Assembly (NCBI GenBank): GCA_964632355.1
Contig: CAZWBW010000063.1
Coordinates: 1-17,152 of the forward strand
Direction of reading: 5' to 3'
Length of the DNA: 17,152 nt
DNA from: JALOAP01 sp964632355
GTDB lineage: Bacteria; Chloroflexota; Dehalococcoidia; Tepidiformales; Tepidiformaceae
Shown piece after piece: positions 1 to 7,009 of the stretch; position 1 is the first letter of the stretch; the number at the start of each line of letters is the position of its first letter. The position numbers and the translations under genes were made by a program. The notes under the pieces are model-generated. The model made no database searches, had not been told where the DNA came from, and saw nothing but the letters and a program-made list of their open reading frames with translations.

Positions 1-1808
1 ATCCGAACACCTGGCACTGGGACAACGTGGAGATCTCTCCGTCCCGGCCGTTCACCATCATCCGCGCGAACCAGCGATACGTTCAGAACAACGGCACGGT
101 GACCTTCGCGGCGCCGGCCCCGCAGAACGCACGGCTTCGCTTCAGCGGCATCGGTACCGTCGAAGTGAGCTTCGACGGCGGTAACACGTGGCAGAAGGCG
201 CAGAAGAGCCAGGAGAAGCTCCGGGCTCCTGAGCACTTCTCGTCGTACTGGACGCCGGTTCCTGCTGGTACGCAGCAGGTGAAGTTCCGCTTCTCGAAGG
301 ATGGCTGGTACGAGGGGCCGTTCCTGGCCAAGGACTTCGCGTTCTGGTCGCTCGATGGTTCTTCGGTCGCACCAGCGCCTGGGAAGACGACAACGCCACA
401 GCCGACCAGCACGGCAACGGCGCAGCCGACCAGCACGTCGACGCCGCGCCCGACCCAGACCGCCGCGCCGCGGCCCACGCAAACGGCAACGCCGACTCCC
501 ACGAAGACGGCAACGCCGACCCCCACGAAGACGGCGACGCCTGTCCCGACCCAGACGGCAACGCCCCCGCCTTCGAACAGTCAGCCCGGCACTCGCATCA
601 ACGTCAACGGCCAGGGCTGGTTCCTGAATGGTGCGAATCTGCCCTGGTACAACTGGAGCTGTGACTTCGGCTGCGGTTCGAACGACGGCGTTTCGAAGAA
701 CAGCAACCGGACGGCCATCGGGAACAAGTTGGGCGAAGCCAGCAAGTCGGGTCTGAAGACGATTCGCTGGTGGATGTTCCCGGGCGACCCGTGGCAGATC
801 ACCCGCGATAGCAGCGGGAAGCCGACGGGCATCAACCCGGCCGTCTACCAGGACATCGATGCGGCCCTGCAGCTCGCGGAGCAGCACGACGTCTACTACA
901 ACTTCGTGTTCTTCTCGAGCCCGACGGCCATGCCTTCGAGCTGGCTGCACAACGCAACGCACCGGCAGGCGCTCGCGGATGTGCTGGGGCAGCTCGCCGC
1001 CCGGTACCGGAACTCGAACCGGATCCTCGCGTGGGAAATCGTGAACGAGCCGGAATTCGACATCTGGAACGGGAAGGTCCAGCAGAAGCCGGTGCAGGAC
1101 ACCGTCCGTGCCATCGCCAACGCCATCAACGGCGCGACGCAGACGTACGTGACGGTCGGCTCGGCCATGCTTGACGGCCTGCCGATGTGGACGGGCATGG
1201 GCCTCGACTTCTACCAGGCGCACTGGTACGACTACATGTCCTCCGGGAACTGGTGCGCGATCTGCACGGACTACAACACAGTGCGGGCGCGCTACGGCCT
1301 CGATGCGCCGCTGGTGATCGGCGAATTCTTCGCCGGCACGAGCATCAACGCGCAGGACCGGCTCGAGAGCTTCTACAAGAAGGGCTATGCCGGCGCCTGG
1401 TCGTGGTCACTGTTCTCGAACCGGACGAACGACGGCATGGTGATCGACATGCAGGCTGCTTCGCGGTTCACGTCCGCTCACAGCGACGTTGGCCCGCGCA
1501 GCGGTGGCGGTTCGACGCCTGCCCCGAGCCCAACGCAGACGGCAACGCCTGCGCCGACCAAGACGTCCACGCCGAGTCCAACCGCAACCGCAACCAAATC
1601 GCCGACTCCAACCCCGACCGCGACGAAGTCGCCGACTCCGGCGCCGACGAAGTCGCCCACGGCAACGCCGACGCGCCCCAGCTGGCCGCGGTCGCCGTGG
1701 TGGGGCTGGGGAGGCCGGACCACCTATTCCATCCAGGGCGGGAGTGAAGCGGTCCTTGCCGCGACGCCAGACTCCTGGATGTGCGGTGTGGATCCCACCT
1801 CGGTGTAG
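1..1808 (+). CDS. Secreted GH5-like glycanase with Pro/Thr linkers, 5' partial
   Basis: The reading frame is open to the left edge, so the gene begins outside the window; the GTG at 27 is internal, because the codons before it (from 3) continue a module shared with the next gene. Numbering from that GTG: module remnant to about residue 109, Pro/Thr linker 115-186, catalytic domain about 190-490, second Pro/Thr linker about 496-550, then a Trp-rich tail. The catalytic domain looks like a clan GH-A (beta/alpha)8 glycosidase of GH5 type: Asn340-Glu341-Pro is the acid/base motif, Glu433 in IGEFF is the likely nucleophile, and GAWSW fits strand 8. Expected role (family knowledge) is extracellular endo-hydrolysis of a beta-glycan; cellulose, mannan or self-EPS cannot be told apart. 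A signal peptide should lie upstream. The neighbouring EPS locus suggests, but does not prove, a polymer-processing job. The family call is good, the substrate unknown. Confidence 0.85.
   Translation, partial: PNTWHWDNVEISPSRPFTIIRANQRYVQNNGTVTFAAPAPQNARLRFSGIGTVEVSFDGGNTWQKAQKSQEKLRAPEHFSSYWTPVPAGTQQVKFRFSKDGWYEGPFLAKDFAFWSLDGSSVAPAPGKTTTPQPTSTATAQPTSTSTPRPTQTAAPRPTQTATPTPTKTATPTPTKTATPVPTQTATPPPSNSQPGTRINVNGQGWFLNGANLPWYNWSCDFGCGSNDGVSKNSNRTAIGNKLGEASKSGLKTIRWWMFPGDPWQITRDSSGKPTGINPAVYQDIDAALQLAEQHDVYYNFVFFSSPTAMPSSWLHNATHRQALADVLGQLAARYRNSNRILAWEIVNEPEFDIWNGKVQQKPVQDTVRAIANAINGATQTYVTVGSAMLDGLPMWTGMGLDFYQAHWYDYMSSGNWCAICTDYNTVRARYGLDAPLVIGEFFAGTSINAQDRLESFYKKGYAGAWSWSLFSNRTNDGMVIDMQAASRFTSAHSDVGPRSGGGSTPAPSPTQTATPAPTKTSTPSPTATATKSPTPTPTATKSPTPAPTKSPTATPTRPSWPRSPWWGWGGRTTYSIQGGSEAVLAATPDSWMCGVDPTSV
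483..554 (+). repeat. 24-nt tandem repeat in first Pro/Thr linker
   Basis: Three consecutive 24-nt units lie at 483-506, 507-530 and 531-554. The first two differ at a single base (497 versus 521); the third is diverged. Each encodes eight residues of Thr/Pro/Lys type. The unit keeps the reading frame, so copy-number change would lengthen or shorten the linker without breaking the protein. Looser copies continue upstream from about 435. Confidence 0.8.
1590..1675 (+). repeat. Degenerate in-frame repeats, second Pro/Thr linker
   Basis: Imperfect copies of a unit encoding Thr-Lys-Ser-Pro-Thr-Pro-Ala-Pro follow one another between the catalytic domain and the C-terminal tail. The base composition matches the first linker, but the unit differs (AAGTCGCCGACTCC core). 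This is a flexible, probably glycosylated spacer typical of secreted multidomain hydrolases. Confidence 0.6.
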
Positions 1809-1833
1809 CTTCCACCTGGAGCGGACTTTTTCG

Positions 1834-1863
1834 ACGGGGAGTGCTGTTTACGGCACTCCCCGT
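1834..1863 (+). terminator. Perfect 11-bp hairpin, possible terminator
   Basis: Arms 1834-1844 (ACGGGGAGTGC) and 1853-1863 (GCACTCCCCGT) are exactly complementary around an 8-nt loop. The hairpin starts 25 nt after the glycanase stop and ends 49 nt before the next start. No U-tract follows on either strand (TGACTTGC follows on plus; on minus the flank is A-rich), so it is not a textbook intrinsic terminator. It could end transcription without a U-tract, or protect or process a two-gene mRNA. Confidence 0.5.
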
Positions 1864-1912
1864 TGACTTGCTCTCTACAATTCCTCCAGCGCCCCGAAGG
1901 ACGGTGCTTACG

Positions 1913-3235
1913 ATGAAGCGCGTGTTGGTGATGGGCGGGGTGGCGCTGGGTGTGTCGCTGATGACGGGCGGCGTGTTGCTGGCGTACCAGGGAAGTTCGA
2001 CCAACGACAACCGGGTCGTCATCCCGCAGCTGCAACGAGAAACGGAAGAAACTCCGCCACAAAGCACGGAACATCCCCCCGGTCACAACCCGCCGCGCGG
2101 AGTTGCTGGCCCACGAGGGCTCGACCCGGGAGAGGAGCCGTTGGAAGGCGGCGGGGTGCGCTTCACATTCGATGGCACACCGGCGACCCCCGAACCGTAC
2201 TACTGGATCGACGGCTGGGATGTCCAGGTGCACTCGCGCGACGCCGAGACCTGGGAACAGCTCGAAACCATACACGCGCAGCACGGACCCGGCTGTGAAC
2301 CGCCAACGATGACCCACGAGGTGAGCGATTACGAAGCGGCGGTGTTTCGCTGCCGCGACCACCTCATGACCGCTATCAACGCCGGGGGCTACGGGATGAT
2401 CTACCTGACGCCGCCCTACATGGCGGACTTCTCGGGCGGCGAAGCAGTCATTCGGTTCAACCTTTCGACCCTGGCCCTGAGCACCCGCGACTGGTGGGAC
2501 GTGTGGCTCACGCCGTGGGATTCGAACCAGGCGCTGCCGCTGGAAGACTGGTTGCCCGATGCACAGGGTGAGCCAAGGGACGCGGTCCATGTCAAGCTCA
2601 ACGACCATCTCCAGGTGTGCGCCCGGGTCGTCCGGAACCACCAGGAGGTGGTCGCGCCAGAGTGCGACTCCACGCCGGGCTACGACTCGGTGTTGACGCC
2701 CGACCCGGCTCGCCGGGACACGTTCGAAATCCGCATCAGCAAGAACCGGCTCCGGGTGGGGATGCCGGACTACGACCTCTGGTGGGAGGACCTGCGCATC
2801 AACCTGGACTGGGACCAGGCGGTTGTTCAGTTCGGGCACCACTCCTATAACCCGACCAAGGACGGCGCGGGTGAGCCAAATACGTGGCACTGGGACACGT
2901 TCGAAATTGCCCCCGCGAAGCCGTTCACGATCATCCGGGCGCAGCAGCGGGTGGCGAACGACAGCGACACGATCACCTTCGACGCACCGGCGCCGGCGAA
3001 CGCGATGCTCCGGTTCGCCGCTATCGGAACGGTTGAAGTGAGCGTCGACCAGGGCGAGAGCTGGAGCCTCGCGCAGCGTCAACAGGAGGAGGGCCGCCAC
3101 GCAGAGCACTTTAGCTCGTACTGGATGCCCATCCCCGAGGGAATCGACCAGGTACTCTTCCGGTTCTCGGACGACGACTGGTACACCGGGCCGTTCCTCG
3201 CACGCGACATCACCATCTGGGCGCCGTCGCGCTAG
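1913..3235 (+). CDS. Secreted protein with the module shared with the glycanase
   Basis: A 440-aa protein. I start it at ATG 1913, not at the upstream in-frame codon 1781, because the product then opens with a signal peptide (basic MKR, hydrophobic core to about residue 24) and a purine-rich AAGGA lies 11 nt upstream. A Pro/Glu-rich spacer (about 27-80) follows, then an acidic, Trp/Tyr-rich domain to the end with four Cys in its first half. Residues 322-437 align without gaps to the first about 116 visible residues of the upstream glycanase, roughly 60% identical by hand count, including WHWD, PFTIIRA, IGTVEVS, EHFSSYW and GPFLA. The protein is therefore the stand-alone form of a module fused to a glycanase next door. 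It looks like a beta-rich jelly-roll, perhaps carbohydrate-binding; that is inference. No catalytic motif is recognised. Confidence 0.85.
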   Translation: MKRVLVMGGVALGVSLMTGGVLLAYQGSSTNDNRVVIPQLQRETEETPPQSTEHPPGHNPPRGVAGPRGLDPGEEPLEGGGVRFTFDGTPATPEPYYWIDGWDVQVHSRDAETWEQLETIHAQHGPGCEPPTMTHEVSDYEAAVFRCRDHLMTAINAGGYGMIYLTPPYMADFSGGEAVIRFNLSTLALSTRDWWDVWLTPWDSNQALPLEDWLPDAQGEPRDAVHVKLNDHLQVCARVVRNHQEVVAPECDSTPGYDSVLTPDPARRDTFEIRISKNRLRVGMPDYDLWWEDLRINLDWDQAVVQFGHHSYNPTKDGAGEPNTWHWDTFEIAPAKPFTIIRAQQRVANDSDTITFDAPAPANAMLRFAAIGTVEVSVDQGESWSLAQRQQEEGRHAEHFSSYWMPIPEGIDQVLFRFSDDDWYTGPFLARDITIWAPSR

Positions 3236-3240
3236 TCGAT

Positions 3241-4167
3241 TCAGGACGCGAGGTTAGCCCGGTATTCGAGGTCGTACGCGAGGCTGAGCGCCCGGGATGC
3301 GAGGCCGCGGAGACGCAGCGCATCGAACCAGATTGCGGCTCGCACGCCTGCCTGGACCAGGACCCCATGGAGCCGGGGAAACCGCTGCGCGACCGCGGCC
3401 GCGTGCCGAGCTACCGGGTGCCGCTGATCGAGTTCGCGGCGAACCATACTGAGGAGCCTCACGTCCGGGTGTAGCGTGTCGAGAAGACGATCGTGCTCGG
3501 CGTACAGGCGCGGGAGCGCAAGCCAGCTTCGTAGCGGACGTTCGGCGTAGTGCCAGCCGCGGGCTTCCGGTGTGAATACGAACCTGGCACCGACCCTGTG
3601 CAGGCGGAGGCCGAGCTCGACATCCTCGCCGCGCAGAAAATCGACCCGGAATGGGCCTGCCTCCTCGAGGAGTTCACGCGAGAGCACGGCATTGCCGGTG
3701 AAGAACTGCCGCCAGGTGGGCCGGTACACGCCGGCGAGCATCTGCTGGTACTGGCCCTCGAGTTGTTCCGCCTCCCACCGGGTCCAGGGGCTGGGCTTCC
3801 AGTCGGGAGGTGCGAGCAGCGGGCCGATACTCACCGTGTTCGGGGTGTCGAGCACGGCAAGGTGCGCTTCGAGCCACCGGGGGTCGGGCACGACGTCATC
3901 ATCGACGAACGCGATGAGCGGGGAATCGCCTGCCGCGATGGCGCGGTTGCGCGCCGCCGAGGGCCCGGCGTTCTCCTGGTGCAAGAGACGCAGGTCGAGA
4001 CCCGCGGTGTCTTCGCAGGTCAGCGTGCTGGCGACCGGCGGTGTGCTTCCGTCGTCGACCACGAAGACGCGGAAGTCGCGAAAGGTCTGCTGTGCGAGGC
4101 CGCGTAGAGTCCGGGTGAGCGGGCGGTGCCGATTGAACGTCGCGACGACGACATCGACTTCAGGCAT
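3241..4167 (-). CDS. Family 2 glycosyltransferase
   Basis: A 308-aa GT-A enzyme with the GT2 start VDVVVATFNR, the nucleotide-sugar motif DDG near residue 39, the metal-binding DDD at 89-91, the acceptor-side TGNAVLSRELL near 157 and GEDVELGLRL near 180. Such enzymes transfer a sugar from an NDP- or lipid-linked donor to the growing repeat unit on the cytoplasmic membrane face; donor and acceptor cannot be read from sequence. No membrane segment is evident. ATG 4167 lies inside the 3' end of the acyltransferase gene (8-nt overlap), so translation is probably coupled. It is the last gene of its operon and converges on the plus-strand secreted protein with only 5 nt between stops. Confidence 0.9.
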   Translation of the reverse strand: MPEVDVVVATFNRHRPLTRTLRGLAQQTFRDFRVFVVDDGSTPPVASTLTCEDTAGLDLRLLHQENAGPSAARNRAIAAGDSPLIAFVDDDVVPDPRWLEAHLAVLDTPNTVSIGPLLAPPDWKPSPWTRWEAEQLEGQYQQMLAGVYRPTWRQFFTGNAVLSRELLEEAGPFRVDFLRGEDVELGLRLHRVGARFVFTPEARGWHYAERPLRSWLALPRLYAEHDRLLDTLHPDVRLLSMVRRELDQRHPVARHAAAVAQRFPRLHGVLVQAGVRAAIWFDALRLRGLASRALSLAYDLEYRANLAS

Positions 4168-4753
4168 TCGGTTCGTCCTTCAATGAGCGGATTACGCGGG
4201 CGGGAACACCGGCCGCGAGTGAGTACGGAGGAATGTCGCCAGTGACGACGGCATGGGCGGCGACGACGGAGCCACGGCCGATGCGGGAGCCACGCAGCAC
4301 CGTCACGCGCGCACCGAGCCAGACGTCGTCTTCGATGACCACCGGCTCCGACTTTCCGGGGAGGTGATGGTTGTGGAGGTCGTGGTAATCGCTATCGATG
4401 ATGATTGCGAACTGGCCGATGTTGCAGTCGCGGCCGATGGAGACCGCGGTGATGGCGGAAATGTCGGCGCCGTAGTTGATGAAGGTTCCTTCGCCGATAC
4501 GCAGGTGGGCGTTGCGCATGCAGGCGAACTGAAGCGGGTAGACGTGGCCGTTCAGGCGCACGCGGTCTTCGAACACCAGCGTGCCGCGGTTGGAAACGAG
4601 AGCTCGCCCACGCAGGCGCACTGTGCCGACTCGGCTCGCCCGTCGGAGCTGCCAGCGGGCGTTCACCAGTTCGAGGGCAGACGTGATGACACCGCGCAGC
4701 CCGCGGCGCCGAAACTCGCGTCGGCCTCCCTGGAGCAGGGCTGCTGCGGTCAC
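4160..4753 (-). CDS. Left-handed beta-helix (hexapeptide repeat) acyltransferase
   Basis: A 197-aa protein of the WbbJ/LacA/NodL-like superfamily. The helical N-terminal part (1-45) is followed by hexapeptide-type turns from about 60 to 185, with the usual ending GVPARVI. His114 in DYHD is the candidate catalytic base. The family O-acetylates sugars using acetyl-CoA, so decoration of the EPS repeat unit is the likely role. I start at GTG 4753: it overlaps the stop of the polymerase gene (GTGA, 4 nt) and has a strong GGGAGG 6 nt upstream. The same frame stays open to 5374, but that extension reads through the polymerase gene in the wrong frame and is rejected. The C-terminus overlaps the following GT2 start by 8 nt. 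Confidence 0.88.
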   Translation of the reverse strand: MTAAALLQGGRREFRRRGLRGVITSALELVNARWQLRRASRVGTVRLRGRALVSNRGTLVFEDRVRLNGHVYPLQFACMRNAHLRIGEGTFINYGADISAITAVSIGRDCNIGQFAIIIDSDYHDLHNHHLPGKSEPVVIEDDVWLGARVTVLRGSRIGRGSVVAAHAVVTGDIPPYSLAAGVPARVIRSLKDEPNA

Positions 4754-6192
4754 CGCTCCCTCCCGGGTTTGGATTGCGGGAGACGGAACGCCACGCCGAG
4801 CCCAATGGCGAGCGGCGCGATCCCACGGGTCGACAGGAGCGCCAGGTCGACAGTGGAGTAGGCGAGATACATCAGGATGACGGCTCCCGCGACGATGCCC
4901 GCGATCCACGCAGGGTCGTCCATCGAGAGGTCGCCCCGGAGCATCTGGAAGACGCGTCGAACCGCCAGCGCAACGACCGCAAGGAGCGTCACGAGGCCAA
5001 AGAACCCGACCTTGAGCCATAACCAGAGGATGTTCTGGTGCGGCGTGTAGCTCTGGAGCGGCCAGAACGAAGTGAGGTCGGGGAGTGGCTGGAACTGGAT
5101 GAAGGGCCGCCCGAAGCCGACGCCGAACACACGGTTCAGGCGGATGGTCTCCATCACGTTGGCTTTCTCGATCTGGCGATAGGTGTCGGACGATTCGTCG
5201 CGCGCGTTGGGGCTGATCTGCGAGCGGATGGCGCGAGCCGGCTGGGCGAGCGCGCCGTATTCGGTGTTCCAGTAGGCCGCTACATAGACGGAAGTTGCCG
5301 AGAGGAGCAGCAGCGACAGGCTCAGCACAAGCCACGGCCGGGCGCGGAACGCGAGCACCAGCGTGGCAGCACATCCCGCCATCAGCACGAGGGTGCCGGC
5401 CCGGCGCTCGGTGGCGAGGATGGCGCCAAGGAGCAGCAGCATGATGCCGAAGAGCAGAATCCGCCGCCAGCCAGTCGCGCCCCGCAGGATGTACGCGGCC
5501 GAGATGACGATCCCGATGGCGAACATCGCCGGCGTCTCGTGGGCGAAGGCCGACTCCGAGCCGACCTGCCGGGTCACCAGGTACTCGTAGTAGCGCGAGA
5601 TGGCGATGAAGGCGAGAACGATGGTTGAAACGAGCGTGATGAGCACCACGTGCCCGGCAGCCGCAGCGGGAAACCTGTACACGGCGACGAAGATCACCAT
5701 GCCGAAGATGAGGCCCCGCATCTCGTGGTACGCGAAGTTAGTGGGGGCGCCATGGCGCTGGCCGTAGGCCAGCCCGGCAAGCAAAACCAGCGGCACCGCC
5801 CACACGAGGTACGGCAGCGGCTCTGCACGATCGGCGCGGGGACGCAGCACGAGCGAAGTGGCCGCAACAAGCAGCAGCACTTCGAGAGGCGACACAGTGA
5901 TACCGATGTCCCAGCCCGGCGGGAGCGAGTACAGGAGGTTACTGATCGGCTCCGTGAAGTCGAACATGTTCGGTTCGAACACGATGGCGAGCGCCAGCAA
6001 CCCGGTGAGCACGGCCGCGGGGTAGAGCGCGATGGCGATGACCGTGATGACGTACACGGGCACGGCGAGCGCCCAGAATCCCATGTGGGCGAACAGCAGC
6101 CCCGAGGCGACCGACAGCAAGACGCAGAGGACGAATCCCAGTGCGTCCCTCAGGCCTGTGAGCCCGGTCCGTGGCTGAGCGGTAATGAGCAT
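4750..6192 (-). CDS. Wzy/O-antigen ligase-like membrane polymerase
   Basis: A 480-aa polytopic membrane protein with about 12 hydrophobic segments and one large hydrophilic loop at roughly residues 320-395. That loop ends in the HQNILWLWLKVGFFGL stretch, which matches the H-N-x-x-L...G-x-x-G-L pattern of the O-antigen ligase/polymerase (Wzy_C/WaaL) family. In this pathway such a protein joins lipid-linked repeat units into polymer on the outer face of the membrane. A ligase that moves finished polymer to another acceptor is the alternative; position beside the Wzz and kinase genes favours polymerase. ATG 6192 follows the stop of the 48-aa gene by 2 nt, and the 3' end shares a GTGA overlap with the acyltransferase gene. 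Confidence 0.87.
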   Translation of the reverse strand: MLITAQPRTGLTGLRDALGFVLCVLLSVASGLLFAHMGFWALAVPVYVITVIAIALYPAAVLTGLLALAIVFEPNMFDFTEPISNLLYSLPPGWDIGITVSPLEVLLLVAATSLVLRPRADRAEPLPYLVWAVPLVLLAGLAYGQRHGAPTNFAYHEMRGLIFGMVIFVAVYRFPAAAAGHVVLITLVSTIVLAFIAISRYYEYLVTRQVGSESAFAHETPAMFAIGIVISAAYILRGATGWRRILLFGIMLLLLGAILATERRAGTLVLMAGCAATLVLAFRARPWLVLSLSLLLLSATSVYVAAYWNTEYGALAQPARAIRSQISPNARDESSDTYRQIEKANVMETIRLNRVFGVGFGRPFIQFQPLPDLTSFWPLQSYTPHQNILWLWLKVGFFGLVTLLAVVALAVRRVFQMLRGDLSMDDPAWIAGIVAGAVILMYLAYSTVDLALLSTRGIAPLAIGLGVAFRLPQSKPGRER

Positions 6193-6194
6193 CG

Positions 6195-6341
6195 CTAGGC
6201 CAGCCGATCCAGTTGGAAGAGGCCGCCGAGGACGATCGCGGTAAGCACCCAGGCGATAACCGACTCGAACGGAAGGAACCGCCTCAGGCTGCCGGACGTG
6301 AGAATGACCGCGACCGCGAGAACGAGGAACACGAGCAGCAT
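6195..6341 (-). CDS. 48-aa two-helix membrane protein, function unknown
   Basis: I start at ATG 6341, 2 nt after the kinase stop, with GAGGCGG ahead of it; an earlier in-frame start at 6377 lies inside the kinase gene and is unlikely. The product has two hydrophobic segments, about 1-16 and 25-42, separated by a short basic turn (SLRRF), and a short charged tail. I do not recognise a family. It sits between the BY-kinase and the polymerase, with 2-nt gaps on both sides, so it is surely co-transcribed and probably translationally coupled. A small partner or assembly factor of Wzz or Wzy is a guess from position only. Confidence 0.65.
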   Translation of the reverse strand: MLLVFLVLAVAVILTSGSLRRFLPFESVIAWVLTAIVLGGLFQLDRLA

Positions 6342-6343
6342 TG

Positions 6344-7009
6344 CTACCGCCTCAGGTTCAGGGCGTCTTCGATCCACCGCGGGACGGCGGACTTGCGCCG
6401 GTTCACGACGATGCCCAGGACGTTCGAGTCCTTGAGCAGCTCGAGGGAGCGCTCGAGGTCACGGCGGCTGGTGCGGCCCGCTCGAACGACGATGATGACG
6501 CCGTCGCAGCGCTGGGCGAGCACGGGCGCATTCATCGAATGCAGCGTGGCGGGCAGGTCGATGACCACGAACCGGCTCGCCTTCTTCATGTTCTCGATGA
6601 GCGTGACGAGGTTCTGCGACCGGGCGCTTCGAGCCGGGTCGCTTTTCGTCTGGCCGGCGGGGATGACGGTGATGTGCGCGTTCACGCGATGGGAGACGTT
6701 CTTGAGGTCCTCGCGACCTGTCAGCACATCCGTGAGGCCGGCGTCGGTGTCGAGCCCGTATTCGTTCGCGATCGACGTCGTGTGGAAATCGCTGTCAACG
6801 AGGGTGACGTCGGCATTGAAGTCCGATGCGAGCGAGGCGGCCAGTCCGATGGAGACGGTGGTCTTGCCGTCGCCAAAGTGGGGGCTTGTAACGCCAATCG
6901 CGATCCCCTTCGCAGGGTCATCCGGCGGCACAAGGCCGGACATGAGGTGGATTTCGCGGAGGGCTTCCTGGAGCTGAATATCGGAACGCGGACGCAGTCG
7001 AACGGGCAT
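6344..7009 (-). CDS. CpsD/CapB-type tyrosine-kinase-like P-loop ATPase
   Basis: A 221-aa cytoplasmic P-loop protein of the BY-kinase/MinD type. Walker A is 42-51 (SPHFGDGKTT), Walker A' is 71-76 (VDSDFH) and Walker B is 137-141 (FVVID). Length and position directly after the Wzz-like gene match the split CapA/CapB arrangement, in which the membrane Wzz protein activates a separate cytoplasmic kinase that controls polymer length. Unusually, there is no C-terminal tyrosine cluster: the protein ends WIEDALNLRR and its only Tyr is residue 84. It may act as an ATPase switch or phosphorylate other targets. ATG 7009 overlaps the TAA of the upstream gene by one base (TAATG). Confidence 0.85.
   Translation of the reverse strand: MPVRLRPRSDIQLQEALREIHLMSGLVPPDDPAKGIAIGVTSPHFGDGKTTVSIGLAASLASDFNADVTLVDSDFHTTSIANEYGLDTDAGLTDVLTGREDLKNVSHRVNAHITVIPAGQTKSDPARSARSQNLVTLIENMKKASRFVVIDLPATLHSMNAPVLAQRCDGVIIVVRAGRTSRRDLERSLELLKDSNVLGIVVNRRKSAVPRWIEDALNLRR

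Noticed and set aside
483..554. Short tandem repeats as a CRISPR array
   Set aside because: Units are directly adjacent without spacers and lie in frame inside a Pro/Thr linker.
1863..1881. TTGACT and TACAAT as a promoter for the second secreted gene
   Set aside because: The boxes are only 7 nt apart, and TTGACT overlaps the hairpin end; no box lies at the proper distance from either.
1724..3109. 461-codon minus-strand frame opposite the second secreted protein
   Set aside because: High-GC antisense frame rich in Arg/Val. The plus strand has a signal peptide and a paralogue next door.
4754..5374. N-terminal extension of the acyltransferase to 404 aa
   Set aside because: It reads the polymerase gene in the wrong frame; GTG 4753 has a strong ribosome-binding site and a GTGA overlap.
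6213..6977. 254-codon plus-strand frame opposite the kinase gene
   Set aside because: The minus strand has intact Walker motifs and coupled neighbours; the plus frame is an antisense shadow rich in Arg/Ser.
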